Below are positions 22,993 through 33,859 of a stretch of 64,000 nucleotides of DNA, in pieces. A program made the position numbers and the translations under genes. The DNA is from Lutjanus erythropterus (lineage: Eukaryota > Chordata > Actinopteri > Lutjaniformes > Lutjanidae), in assembly GCA_020091685.1 (NCBI GenBank), contig CM034605.1, positions 24,954,470-25,018,469 on the forward strand, given 5' to 3'. The notes beneath the pieces are model-generated. The model was not told the DNA's origin. It searched no databases and saw only the letters and a list, made by a program, of their open reading frames with translations. The first letter of the stretch is position 1. Each line of letters opens with the position of its first letter.

Positions 22993-23518
22993 TGGGATAG
23001 TGTGGATTATTTGAAGTGGGTTATCATGAGGCACTCATCCACAGCTACAGGTGATGGCGGTCGGCATGTCCCAAGAATATTTAGAGTAATATTTAGTCAC
23101 TTTACTTTGTAGCCAAACAGCCTTTTCTGACAGGAAACAGCCATTATATAAGTCAAATATCACTCTCTCCAAACACACCAAACTCCATAGGTGAAATCAG
23201 CAATTTTACCTCACAGAACACCAGGAGTTACTGGTCTACCGCTGCCTCAATTGTTGAGTTTGTTTATATTATTGTGCAACGTTGGTATATCCGAGCTAAT
23301 TTTACCAGTGGAGTTTGGTTAGTTTGGAGAGAGGGACATTTGGTAAAGCAGAGGAAATATTTCAAATATACTGTGCTCTTGAATTGATGTAAAAAAAAAT
23401 TTAAAAGTGGCTAAAAAACCTTCTCCAAATTGGGCATGTCGACTGCCACCAACTGTAGGTAATACACTGACTGTGAATAAGTACCTCATAGTACCATACA
23501 GTACCTCAAACTCTCCCT
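22993..23518. mobile_element. TTAA-flanked foldback MITE, copy 1
   Basis: Flanked by TTAA at 22989-22992 and 23519-23522. The left end is TGGGATAGTGTGGATTATTT; the right end read inversely is AGGGAGAGTTTGAGG. The outer arms share TGAGG, the CTACAG...GATGGCGGTCGGCATG block and its inverse CATGTCGACTGCCACCAACT. The inner left arm has AAACTCCATAGGTGAAATC and CTGGTCTACCGCTGCCTC. The right half is shortened by deletion. No transposase. TTAA targets suggest piggyBac or Kolobok mobilisation. Confidence 0.85.
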
Positions 23519-23702
23519 TTAAGAAGAATCTCTCTTGTGTTAGTATGTAGTTTGTATCACATCAACCAGCTCTAAATTTAGCAGCATCTAAAGGCCTCAT
23601 TCACACCTTTTATGTATTTCCAGCTCATAATCATTTAATTGAAGGACGGCTGATGTTCACTCATATCTGAAGTCAAATCTGACACCAATTTGAACCAAGA
23701 CA

Positions 23703-23935
23703 GTGATGAGGAGACACACACAGACAGAGCGACGACGGCGAAGACATTCATTTTTCAGCCGGCAGCCGCTTCTAATTTGTTTTAAACTTAATTTTATGGT
23801 ATGTGCTTCTGTTTTGACTGAATTGAGACGTCTGCCCCAAAATACCGATCAAGTGTGTTATTTTGGATTCTCTGTGTCTCTTGTTTTCCCCGCTAATGTC
23901 GGCTCAGCCGAGCTGCCGAAAGTGACAAAATCACG
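23703..23935. other. no gene seen
   Basis: The 91-aa plus frame 23703-23978 runs into the adjacent MITE and has no family resemblance. Rejected as coding. Confidence 0.4.
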
Positions 23936-23943
23936 GCTTAAAG

Positions 23944-24225
23944 CAGGGGCTTTCAAAGTTTTGATGGCTGAGTGCTAAATTTAGGGAGCCTGGGGATTGT
24001 GATTGGTCTCATAATGGCGCTTTAAATTTAAATTCCTTGAGCTCCAAATTCACCTGATCACAGATAAGGCAGTAGTGGAGTACTATGTTAAATGCTGGAT
24101 ACTGAAAGTGAAAGCACTGAAATGAAATGACTGATATGTAAAGGATTTCATGTGAGGTTCAGGGGCCGCACAAGATGTTTCTGAGGGCCACCAGTGGCCC
24201 GTGGGCTGCACTTTAAGAAACTATG
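23944..24225. mobile_element. hAT-type MITE with target-site duplication
   Basis: Flanked by identical GCTTAAAG at 23936-23943 and 24226-24233 (a preceding G also matches). Starts CAGGGGCTTTCAAAG. The other end read inversely is CATAGTTTCTTAAAG (about 9 of 15 positions matching). Internal GGGGCCGCACAAG and GTGGCCCGTGGGCTGCA words belong to a known teleost hAT-like repeat. An 8-bp duplication is the hAT hallmark. Confidence 0.8.
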
Positions 24226-24233
24226 GCTTAAAG

Positions 24234-24375
24234 CAATACTGTGACCTTATGGGGAAATATGCTTATTCACTTTCTTGCTTAAGAGGATCAACAACAGGCT
24301 CATGTCTGTACACTAAATACTGTGTTAAGTCAACGCTAGCAGCTGATTAATTTTGCTTAGCACCTTGATTATCAA
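24234..24375 (+). repeat. fragment of the 'GGGAAATATGCTTATTC' teleost repeat
   Basis: GGGGAAATATGCTTATTCAC, TTTCTTGCTTAAGAGG and CATGTCTGTACACTAAATAC in family order. The hAT MITE appears to have inserted at its start, since the repeat's TTAAAG lead forms part of the duplicated target. Confidence 0.75.
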
Positions 24376-25375
24376 AACTGTGGTATGCAACTCCCTTTAA
24401 TTTTCTTTAAAAATCAAACAAGTTAATTTAAAACACAATATTATTAAAATACTACAATCACTGAAATGTAACTCAAAGTAAGTTTTGTTTTTCTCATATT
24501 TTTGTTTCAATATCAGCCTTCTACGACTTCACGATCACGTGCGCATCATCCATCTTTACCAGCAGTTATGAGCTAAATTGTGATGGCAAGAAACAAGTGG
24601 AGGTAAAATGAAGAGACTGAAAATGACTGCTTCAAAACCACTGCAATCACAGATCAGAAGGTGAACTACTACGAAGAAAAGAGCAGATCAGGATGAGAAC
24701 ATTTTGAGCAGCCGTGCTGAAAATGAAGCGGACGCAAAAATTGCAAAACAGCAAGGTGGTACTTCGATAGCTTAGGATTTTCTGAGGTTGAGCGCAATGT
24801 AAAAAGTTTGAGAAACACTGGAAACTGTCTTTATTGTAGTAGTTTCAGTCATTGTTCGAACTGGCCATTATTTCAAATCCCAAATAGTCTGAAAAATTTC
24901 TGAATGAAATGAAAGCCTGTTTGTCCTATACCACTTGTTATTCTGAAAACAAAAAAATCTGAAAATATCCCTAATATCTAATAACTATGTATAAGACTGT
25001 AGACTACTGAGTTTTTGATAATTCTACATCTAACGACTGGGGTAACAGGTCATGCACCAACTGAGCTAAAACTCTCATGATTTTATTTGAACATTGGAAA
25101 TTTGTCTGTAACAGTAAAATCACTTTAAATGTTATTTGATGCCAGGCAAGAAAGATCCTGACCCCCAGCGATTCAGCACCATGGACAGGGCCAGAAGTCA
25201 CCGAACTAACAGCTGCAGGGAGAGTGTGAACTTTTGGTGAAATGGCTGCTTGTTTATGGGATAAAGGGCTGTTGGACAGGACATCCATGGGCGGTCCTGC
25301 AGCACAAAATTCTTCTGTAAAACCACAGCCTTTTTTGTACAAATTAAACAAAAGCGATAACGTTCTCAGGAACTG
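24376..25375. other. no gene seen
   Basis: Contains a tRNA-like AGCTCAGTTGGTGCATGAC on the minus strand near 25066-25048 without a matching box B. Probably a SINE head remnant. Confidence 0.4.
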
Positions 25376-25379
25376 TAAT

Positions 25380-25480
25380 GGTGATTGTAGGCAGATTTTG
25401 CAGACTAGCTGTTTCTCCCTGTTTCCAGTATTTATGCTAAGCTAAGCCAACTGGCTGCATCTTAACATTTGATGCCCAGA
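25380..25480 (-). repeat. reverse-oriented 'TTAGCATAAA...GGAAACAGGGAGAAAC' repeat fragment
   Basis: The plus strand reads GTTTCTCCCTGTTTCCAGTA and TTTATGCTAAGCTAAGCCAA, the inverse of the family seen at 51760-51830. Confidence 0.7.
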
Positions 25481-25910
25481 TATGAGAGTCGATCTTCACA
25501 TCTAACATTCAGTAATCTCTATAAACACAGAGCTGCATATGAGCGCAGATTCTGTAGGGAAGGAATAAGATTTTGGTATAAGAAGCATGCTGGCTTTGGT
25601 TTGTAGTCTGTTTGTAACCCACGCAGCATTGACCAATCACGTTTTAGTTGACTTTGGTTGCATACAGTTAAACAGTCCGTGTGGACAGCAAAAGAGGTGG
25701 AACACATCGGTCGTCTTTGTTGTCAGGATGTCTCCTGACCTCACCGGAAGCCCCAGAAGTGTGGCCATTGCCCCGCCATCAGATGCTAGCTGACAGGTTC
25801 AGAGATTGAACTTTCAGCAGCACAGCAAAGAAGTACACTTAAAAACTCAAAATCAGACTCCTCCTTTAAGTTCCTATTTATGAACTTTTGATTAACATGA
25901 TCTTGAATTT
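25481..25910. other. no gene seen
   Basis: Short frames at 25519-25707 (minus) and 25587-25793 (plus) only. Confidence 0.5.
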
Positions 25911-25914
25911 TGTG

Positions 25915-26060
25915 TCTGTCCTTTTTCCGTCTTAAATATATGTATTCAGGACAGCACTAAGCTAACTAAGCTAACCAGCTGTTGGCTGTCGCCTAATATT
26001 TACCACATAGATGAGAGTGGTGTCAATCTTCTCATCTGGCTCTCGGCAAGAAAGTGATTA
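25915..26060 (-). repeat. reverse-oriented repeat fragment, 'GGTTAGCTTAG...GCCGAGAG' family
   Basis: The plus strand has CTAAGCTAACTAAGCTAACC, then GATGAGAGTGGTGTCAATC and CTCGGCAAGAAAGTG, each inverse to the family's order. Confidence 0.7.
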
Positions 26061-26159
26061 ATGTTGCATCAGTGCGAGTTGAGGGGAAAAATTAATTTGG
26101 GTACTTTTAGTTTGAGAGTCAACATTGCTTAACTCTCCAGAGAGCTTCTGAAGTCTTCA

Positions 26160-26430
26160 ATGTCAGTCCACTGTCGCCGTCCAGCCGCCGTCCTTCTTCC
26201 CTGCTCCTCCCAAACTGAGCTGCGGTTACAAAACAGGCCGAGGTCTCCGAGTCACGTCCCTGAATCGTCACCAACAGGTGGCGAGGTCGCTGCTCCTGCG
26301 GGGAGCGACAGCTGTTCCCCATCGCTCACTCACCAAGGTTTCGCCGCTTCCGCCGTCAGTTGCCGAAACAAGGGCAAAGCCCGGCGAGGCCCCCGGAAAA
26401 GTGATGGCGAAAGCACCGGGAGACGACTAA
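26160..26430. promoter_or_regulatory. CpG-rich block with a CTCF-like site
   Basis: CpG-dense relative to the rest of the window (CCAGCCGCCGTCC, GGCGAGGTCGCTGC, AAGCCCGGCGAGGC). CCAACAGGTGGCGA at 26271-26284 is close to the CTCF core CCASYAGRKGGCR. The 105-aa plus frame here (26160-26477) is Ser/Arg/Pro-rich, with no domain and no splice or poly(A) support, so I treat it as compositional. Confidence 0.3.
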
Positions 26431-26479
26431 AACGGCAGGTATTAGCAGATGAGTGGCTCCAGTGTGTCATTAGCTAAGG

Positions 26480-27055
26480 TAATAATGGATGTCTTTGTGG
26501 GAGGTTCTAATGTGTAATGATGCATATGATGGCATAAGCCCTCGTTAAAGGACGTATCAGGCCTTTACTGAATAAAGTGAGACCTGTGTAAAATGTGTCA
26601 TTTGATCAGTAATGACATTTAATCTACAGATCACTTCCTGTCTGTCCTTGTGAGGAGGCAGCAGCTTGTTCTCTGCATGTCTGTCCAAATGGTAAATACT
26701 CCACATTATCTACATACATTTCCCAGGGGGACGCAGGGTAACAGATGTGTCCTTACATGCTGTGATTGCTGTGGGTGGTTCCACAGTACAATCAAGTAAA
26801 TGGTAGTGTAATCCAACCCCCACACACATGTATACAGTACAGAGGACGCCACAGCAGAGGGCTGTTTTTTTTTCTTTTAATCAGAGTGAGCTTAACATGA
26901 AAACACAAAAAAAGTCAGGAGGACAGAGGTTCTTTGGAGCAGACACTGTCCTCCAGAACACCTGTCCTCCAGACAAACTGACTGAGGTCAAAGTGAATTA
27001 ATCCAGCGTCTGTTGTTGTCTTGCGCTCCTTCGCTGCCGCAGCATTTCTACTGAA
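26480..27055. other. no gene seen
   Basis: Unique-looking. Short runs of T (26865-26873) and A (26907-26913). Confidence 0.5.
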
Positions 27056-27074
27056 CGAGCTGAACCATTTTTGA

Positions 27075-27410
27075 AAAACTAACCAACTGCGATTATTTTG
27101 ATGATATTGCAATTGCAATACGATCTGTGATAGTACAGGTAATGATCGCTTTTGCAGAATTATTCTTAATTTGATTGAAAAACGTGTTAAAATGACTATG
27201 GTGGGATTTCATTTGCAGGAATCTGTATGAAATGAAGATTTTTTTATTTTGAATCTGATGTGCAGGACAGGAGATCTCTGCCTCACAACATTCATTAATT
27301 TAAATGTTTTTCAACTCTTCAACAAATATTGCAACTCCTGTGATTTGAAAATTGCAGAAAGCCATACTGTGATATCAACAAAATTTCTATTAATTGTGCA
27401 GCCCTCATCT
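27075..27410 (-). repeat. 'GGGCTGCACAATTAAT...AATTGCAAT' dispersed repeat
   Basis: The right edge reads TTAATTGTGCAGCCCT, the inverse of the family start. The interior has GCAACTCCTGTGATTTG, AAAGCCATACTGTGATATC and GATATTGCAATTGCAATACG. Sister copies are at 33510-33850 and 39690-39915. Confidence 0.75.
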
Positions 27411-27449
27411 CTATGTTGTAAAATGTTTTAAGCTGATTGAAAATGTAAG

Positions 27450-27720
27450 TTTTAGGGCTGCACTGATATATTGGCTCAACATTGGTCTAGTGATAAATAA
27501 TTTTCAACATTCACCACCAGTAGAGGCCAGTGGTTATCTGTAGTGTTGCATCAGTTTTGCATGTAGGTTATTCACATTTGGACTCAGTAGGATACCCAGC
27601 TGCTGGAGAAGAAGCCACTGGTTGGACGCAACTCTGGTATGATGTGCTCATTCAAAGACAGAGAAATGAATGTCTGAATGACTTTAAAACAGTTAACAAC
27701 AAAAAACACTGATATTGGTA
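27450..27720 (+). repeat. 'GGGCTGCACTGATATATTGGC' dispersed repeat
   Basis: Starts TTTAGGGCTGCACTGATATA, then CACCACCAGTAGAGGCCAG and TGGTTGGACGCAACTCTGG. It matches a teleost repeat of the 'GATATATCGG' type. The 60-aa frame inside is spurious. Confidence 0.6.
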
Positions 27721-28035
27721 TTTTAAATAACTTATTTTAAATCAGTGTGTCTGCCGCCTTGAAAATATGAGTTAACTGAAATTAAGTTGAATAACAGACA
27801 TTTAAGATGAATTTACTTAACATTATGCTTGAAATTAGTGAAACTTTCATAAACAAACCAAACTCAATTCATTAATTGTCAAGTCTGTAAGAAAAATAGA
27901 GAAAAATGTCCATCACAACTTCTCAGAACCCAAGATGACATCTATAACCCAAATATTTTGACTTTCTTCTGATTAAATTAGTTAGTAAATTAGAAACTCC
28001 TGTATGCAGTTTCAAAGTGTTTATGTACCTCCTCC
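27721..28035. repeat. AT-rich, partly repeat-derived
   Basis: The segment 27895-27965 (AACCCAAGATGACATCTATA, AACCCAAATATTTTGAC) is a short piece of the repeat described at 12245-12595. The rest is featureless. Confidence 0.45.
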
Positions 28036-28049
28036 TTCTTGCATTACAG

Positions 28050-28142
28050 TGAGTTTGCCAAAACCATCAGCAGCTTCACGATGACCTCCTGGCACGTCCA
28101 CTGGGAGATCCCCGGTGCCATCTGTAATGGCTGGTGGGGCTG
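28050..28142 (+). other. exon-like 93-bp open segment, unrecognised
   Basis: Preceded by a good acceptor (CTCCTCCTTCTTGCATTACAG, ending 28049) and followed by a moderate donor (CTG|GTGATAAG). Length 93 is a multiple of three, so skipping would keep frame. One frame is open throughout and uses mainly G or C at third positions; it begins EFAKTISSFTMTSWHVHW. I do not recognise the protein. Plus strand, opposite to the exchanger exon. It may instead be a conserved non-coding element. The antisense frame is also open, so orientation is uncertain. Confidence 0.2.
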
Positions 28143-28159
28143 GTGATAAGGAAATGGAG

Positions 28160-28395
28160 TCTTTATCTCAGCCCAATTAGGCAGCTAATTGATTCAATAC
28201 CAGTCATTTAGAGTTCCTGCAGGCCCAGGATTGAGCACTTCAGCCCTTCGAACAGACGTGAGATCCCCGGAGGGGAGCAGCCGGGGAGCGAGTGTGTTCG
28301 ACCCCTCACAGCCTCAAGATTATAATCTGGATGGAAGGAATCTTAATGACTTAATATGTTACATCAGGGATAAATCGGACAGGAAATTTTAAATT
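28160..28395. promoter_or_regulatory. candidate conserved element with inverted homeodomain-type site
   Basis: CAATTAG and its exact inverse CTAATTG lie 4 bp apart at 28174-28191, a classic dimeric homeodomain-type arrangement. Further AT-rich words (CTTAATGACTTAATATG) lie at 28343-28359. Function is inference. Confidence 0.3.
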
Positions 28396-28399
28396 TACT

Positions 28400-29635
28400 C
28401 ATAGTCACAGAGTTTTGTTACCTAATCACGTAGTTTATTGGAAAAACAAACCTATAGGGGCGGCTGGTATTATGATATCTAGATAATGGTTGTTTTCTAA
28501 GTCAATCAATTAATTAAGTCTTTCAAATGTGTATAAATTAATCCAAATGTTATTTTGCAAATAAATGTTATGTTGCAAGTTTGTGTGCAGGAGTCCTAAA
28601 TCAACTACTTATTGAAGTATTGCAGCTTTATTTGCAACTGTACAGGTGTAGTACTATTTACAGTGGTGGACGTGGCCTTTCATTTCCCATGATGCTAATC
28701 CTACACCACCTCTCGCTTTCCATTTCGCCGTTCTGAGGAAGCAAACAGCACTTTCCCTTGACACGCAGACAATGCTGAGCGGAGGAGATTCATTCGAGGT
28801 CAAATTCGGGTTGACTGCTAACAAAGGGATGATAAGCTTGACTTTTAAAGCAACACAAAGGGCAGGTTCATGAAACTCACTGAGTCATAGAGATTTATGC
28901 AGCCCGTGACCCCGGCGAAAGGGAATGTAATGAGCTCTGAGTTCACACGTGGTGCGCTCCTGGTTCTGTCACGCGGGAGAAGGCAGACATCATTCAAAAC
29001 ACTGATGAGACGGAGGAAGAGAGAGTGTGTGAAACCTCAAGCGGCTGTGATAGTAAACCAAACCTCAGAGGGTTGCTGCTTTTAAATCTAATCAATATTT
29101 AATACAGAAATATTGTGGTGTTACATGTAAAACCCTCCCCCCTCCACACGTCTTCGGCAACATGAGTATGAAGGCTTCTGTGTCTTCGGTTCCCCGGGGA
29201 GAAACTCCTGAATTGCTTTCACTTAATAGGATTTCACGGCTATAAATTGATTTAATTGACAGGGTCACGATCAGTTATTTACTGAAATTAATTATCTGCA
29301 GTTTGTTCACTTCTAACGCCTTCTATCACTGAATTATATTAATATAACACCACCACATGAACAGTTACTACTGCTATACCACTACCTCAACCTCTACTCT
29401 CACTAATATTGTTTTTTCTATAAGTGCTAATACATTAGTGCCATTACCACCACCGCTGCTGCCAGTGTTACCTCTGTAACTCCCACTCTTGCCTCTAATT
29501 GCTAACACCAATCTGCCCCTGCTGCACCACAACTCCTGCAGCTCCATACCACCAACAGCAGCAGCCGCTACTTCTGCTACTGTAGAGACATTTCTTCTTT
29601 TTACTGCTTTTTCACAGGCGCAGTTTATGCTGCTG
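28400..29635. other. no gene seen
   Basis: A segment with GATTTAATTGAC and GAAATTAATTATC (29249-29296) is rich in homeodomain-type words. Imperfect ACC and CTGC trinucleotide runs lie at 29445-29580. The 62-aa frame 28897-29085 is unsupported. Confidence 0.45.
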
Positions 29636-29636
29636 C

Positions 29637-29900
29637 CAGTGGTGGAATGTAACTAAGTAAATTTACTCAAGTACTATACTTAGGTACCATTGTGAGGTAT
29701 TTTACTTGAGTATTTCCATTTCATACAACATTATACCGCTATATGTTTTACTCTACTATGTCTATCTGACCAGAGTTAGGAGGGTTACTTTAAAAATGTG
29801 CTCCAATATAGTTACCTGTTAAAAATGTAGTCAGTAACCTGATCCAAATACCACAATATTAAAGTAATGTAACTTGATTACTTTCTGTTACTTCTGGATT
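29637..29900 (+). repeat. 'GTGGTGGAATGTAACTAAGTA' teleost repeat
   Basis: Well-preserved start: AGTGGTGGAATGTAACTAAG, TAAATTTACTCAAGTACTA, GGTATTTTACTTGAGTATTT and CCATTTCATACAACATTATA in family order. Confidence 0.85.
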
Positions 29901-30204
29901 GCCTCCATATAAAATATGGTGAAATCGTTCAGCCTTATGTAATGTTTTTGAGGCTGCAAATGTAGCGATGCCTGCGAGGTAGTTCAGGCAGTCAACTCTG
30001 CAATCACAGGTGACATGCCTCACACTCTGTAGTACATATCAAACGCGCCCTTCCAATCTGGCGGTCTAAACCGCTAAAACCTCCCATTTCTCCTTCTGCC
30101 TGTCAGTGCCAAGGCTGCCTTGCATCAGCGTCACTGCCTGATCATTCAGCCCCACCACCCCAGCATCCACCTGCAGGCTCCGACAGAGGTGAGTGGTCTG
30201 ATCG
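29901..30204. other. no gene seen
   Basis: Unique-looking short stretch between two repeats. Confidence 0.5.
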
Positions 30205-30420
30205 AACGATTGAATTATTATTTTCATCAACAACACTCAAAGATATTCAGTTTATTGTCAGAGAGGACTGAATAAACCAAACAATATTCACATTTAAGAG
30301 ACTTTTATTGATTGAAAAACTGCTAAAAACTATTAATAAATTTATTAAACCTGTCCCTTGAAACATATGTCCAAACATGAGAAGCACGTTTATTTGGTCA
30401 AGATTTGGCACCGAAAATCA
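30205..30420 (+). repeat. internal fragment of the 'AAGATATTCAGTTTATTGTC' repeat
   Basis: ATTATTATTTTCATCAAC, AAAGATATTCAGTTTATTGTC, GAGAGGACTGAATAAACC and ATATTCACATTTAAGAGAC match the middle of the family listed at 12245-12595. Confidence 0.75.
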
Positions 30421-31982
30421 AATATAAATCAACATATTGGTGTGTTTTCAGTGAGAGGAAGAGGAGGGGCAGCTGGCCCATCACTGACGGAGATGATGGT
30501 GTACTTTTAACCTTCAGAAAAACAGAGAGCAAACAAAAGTAAATGAAATTTAAAGGATGTTCATGGTGAATGAAGTGAAATCGAACACAAATGCCCCGAA
30601 CCTGTTTAAATACCGACTGAATACCTATTTTTACTCTACATGAGGATTCTCTATAATAATGACATCATCTATATCACTGCACTTTCTCAGAACGTGTTTT
30701 CTCATCTGGATGTCTAATTCAAACTGTCCTGGAGTTCAGAGTTGCTTTGGCTTAGCATCCGTCCACAATATGACTCACAGCTCATTTAGAGGTAATGAAT
30801 GTGTGTGTGAGTGTGTGTGTGTGTGAGGACTGGGAGAAGGACCCGGCCAAGCTCAAACAACAGCATGTGAAGTGCCCTTAGATGCCACGAGAGCTCACTT
30901 TGAGCGAGGGGGCTGACGGGTGGCACATTTCCCCACGCTAGGCATGATTTGAATGGGAAGTGGCAGGGTGGGAGATGGATTACCGCAGGGGGAGAGGGGC
31001 ATTAATCCTACAGCCACGCGTGCACATGCAGACACATGCAGACACACACACGATAGTATAATACCTCCAAACGCGATCGCACTGCTGCACAGAATACTCG
31101 CTTGTGCACGTGGGAGAAACACACCGAGACGCACGAGACGCACACATTACAACGCTAACACCACACCAGTGTACATGAATGATGACACTGCCAACGACTG
31201 CTTTGTAGCACACTTTTTGCAGTGTCATTTGAAGGTCCTGCACTTCCAAGCCTACCCAATACTCTCCACCCTGCTCTTCCTCTCATCTGCTGATTTTTAG
31301 ACACTTCAGAGCCACTCTCTCTCCTTTCTTTACTCTTTTTCCCCCTCAATTTGCCCATTCTTATCATTTTTGCAGCACAAGTGTGTGTACTTCAGACCTG
31401 AGGAAGAAGACTCCACTACTCATCATTTGCTCACTGCATCTTATTCTACATAACAGACCTTACTAATAACAAACTAGAACAATAGGTCACTGGTCTAGAC
31501 ATGGGACCAGCCTGATCCAATATTGTTATCTAAGCATGACAGTGACATCTGGCATTCATCAGATATTGGACTCATACACATTCCGATTTATATTCCACAA
31601 TGCCATTTATTGTCATAACACCACGTTTAATTTGTAAGTCTCACAAGGCCACATGTTGTCTTTTTGTAAATACTACACATGAGCGGTGAAAAGTAAGAGC
31701 TTAACTTGAAATGTAAAGGAATCACACTACTACCCCACTCATGGTGTAGCAATAAACCAGCACAGAAAAGACGATTACCAATGTAAACCACCATGGCTTG
31801 AACAAACACATATCAGACATTAACACAAAGTAAATTTGCATTTTTGGAACATGAAATAGCAAATTTAAACTCACAAGACACAGTCCTACAGTATCCCACA
31901 GTGGTTGAAGGACATCTTTACACAAACTACACAAGCTTTCCAGGCTTACATTCAGTTTCAGCCTCATGTAAGTATACCAATA
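30421..31982. other. no gene seen; short simple repeats
   Basis: Contains a TG-rich run at 30799-30825 and CAGACACATG/CA-rich sequence at 31021-31052. The overlapping frames at 30895-31367 on both strands arise from this simple sequence. Confidence 0.5.
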
Positions 31983-32048
31983 CCACCACCACCACTACTA
32001 CTACTATTATTACTACTACTACTACTACTACTAATAATAATAATAATA
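31983..32048. repeat. (ACC)/(ACT)/(AAT) compound trinucleotide repeat
   Basis: ACC units run into ACT units and then AAT units, forming a compound microsatellite. It explains the Thr/Asn run in the frame 31844-32140. Confidence 0.95.
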
Positions 32049-32076
32049 AAAGAATAATCATCAAGAAAAACAGAGC

Positions 32077-32137
32077 GCTGGTATCCGTATTCAGAATCAG
32101 AAACAGAAATACTATTGATCTCCGTGGGGAAATTGTT
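32077..32137 (-). mobile_element. LINE 3' tail fragment, minus strand
   Basis: The plus strand reads CAGAATCAGAAACAGAAATA, then TGATCTCCGTGGGGAAATTG. This is the inverse of the CAATTTCCCC...AATAAAGTATTTCTGATTCTG end typical of fish Rex1/L2-like elements. The preceding trinucleotide array probably grew from its simple tail. Confidence 0.65.
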
Positions 32138-32139
32138 TG

Positions 32140-33505
32140 ATAATTGGCAGATTACCCCTTGGAAATGAGATGGTGCAGCTCAAAGGTTTCATCCACTAAA
32201 TTTTGAAATTAAATGGAGATATCCAAATTTTCTCTTTTGTCTAGGCTGATACAAAGCGGCTAAAAGCTTCTCAAATGTGACCAATTTACAGTTTTTCCTG
32301 TTTTTATACTACAATAAACGGAATGCATTTTGTTGTTGTCTGTTCATGAGAGCATACGAGCATTAGGAAGACGTCACGTTGGGTTTGGAGAACATTAAAT
32401 GGTAACTTCTCGCTATTTTCTGACATGTTATCAATTCACCTTAATTGATAAAGCAGCAATATGTAGCAACTGTGCATCCAAAAATGAGGATTTTGAGAAA
32501 GATGCAAAGAAGTAAATGCAACAACCCTGAAAATAAAATCCTGAGAATAAAAGCCCTCTGCTCTAAAAATACACACTCTGGAGTTGGATTTCAATGACTG
32601 CCTGACTAACCATCCACCAAACTCCATTAGTGCATTGCTCAATTTAACTGTTATAAATATCTACTCCTTCTAAAAGATTATTAATGATTTCTTAAGACCC
32701 ATAAACACTTGCTCATTCGGCAAAGTTTTGGCATTAGTTTGAAATCTAAATAACATGAAACAGGCAAACTTAAACAGTTATTCTGGCCTGGAATAGAAAC
32801 AGAAGAAGAAAATGTTGACTGTGGTGTTGCCATCAGAGAAATGGGTATGTTTCCTTAATTGCTGATGACATATCATGGTCACTTTATGATAAATTACAGT
32901 AAATATTACAGATTTCTCCTTGAAATAATTAATGTTCTGTACTGACTTCTACGCTGTACACCACATGGTCCATGCAAGGGTATCCATTGATTTCTCTGCG
33001 GGGTAATTTTGTTTTTGCCCGACGGAGAGGTCAGAGGTCACAGTCAGATACAGAGCAGCGCCCTGCAGGGTACAGTGCTCTGGCTGAGGGCACTTCAGCA
33101 GGATGGATGGTTGCTGACACATGGGCATGAACTCTGATTCTCTGGTTCAAAGGTCCTCTTCAGTTGTGCCACCCTGTATTAAATACATGCAAAGTGATAT
33201 ATAGGCTACTGTCCATACTGTATTTATGAGCTCCTGTCCTGTTGTCCTTGTGCTTTCTGTGTCAGGCATAACGCAAAGGGACAACCATACTTTGTTTTCG
33301 TCAGTCAACGCTACAATGCTGAGGATTGTGTTAGCTGCATTTCCACTGCACGGTGTGGCTCAACTTGACTCTATGGCTTTTACGGATATATCTGGTTCGT
33401 CTTTTGGTGTCACCTCCACTGAGGTTCCAAGCGACCTAAGCCAATACTAAAAGATGATGTGAAAACCCTGCAGACCACTGACTGCTTTCCTGACACAGGA
33501 CGCCC
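32140..33505. other. no gene seen
   Basis: AT-rich unique sequence. A slightly GC-richer patch at 32990-33140 has no frame of note. Confidence 0.5.
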
Positions 33506-33509
33506 TGCA

Positions 33510-33850
33510 TTAGGGCTGCAAAATAAATCAAAATTTTTATCAAAATCACAATATGGCTTTCTGCAAATTTCAAACTGCAGGAGGTGCAATATTTATTTAA
33601 GGCAAAATGTGTCAAAAAAACTTTAAAATTAATGAATGTCATGAGGCAGAGTTGTTCTTTCCTACAAATCAGTCTACGATAAAAACTTCTTCATTTCATC
33701 TTCATTTGGTAAAGATTCCTGTAAAAAAAAAAAAAAATCACACCATTTTAACGTTTTTCAATCAAAATAAGAATGATATAAAAATGATCATTGCCTCTAA
33801 TATTGCAAATCATATCGCAATTGCATTTTTTTTCAAAATCATTCAGTCCT
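33510..33850 (+). repeat. 'GGGCTGCAAAATAAATC' dispersed repeat
   Basis: Starts TTAGGGCTGCAAAATAAATC and ends AATCATTCAGTCCTA, with CACAATATGGCTTTCTGC and TTGCAAATCATATCGCAATT inside. An A14 run interrupts it at 33724-33737. Confidence 0.75.
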
Positions 33851-33859
33851 AGCCTGCAC

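Noticed and set aside
23703-23978. 91-aa plus-strand frame
   Set aside because: Crosses the boundary of the hAT MITE and has no recognisable features.
25024-25080. tRNA-like AGCTCAGTTGGTGCATGA on the minus strand
   Set aside because: No convincing box B or cloverleaf; more likely a SINE head remnant.
26160-26477. 105-aa plus-strand frame in the CpG-rich block
   Set aside because: High GC removes stops. The peptide is Ser/Arg/Pro-rich without a domain. Kept only as a regulatory candidate.
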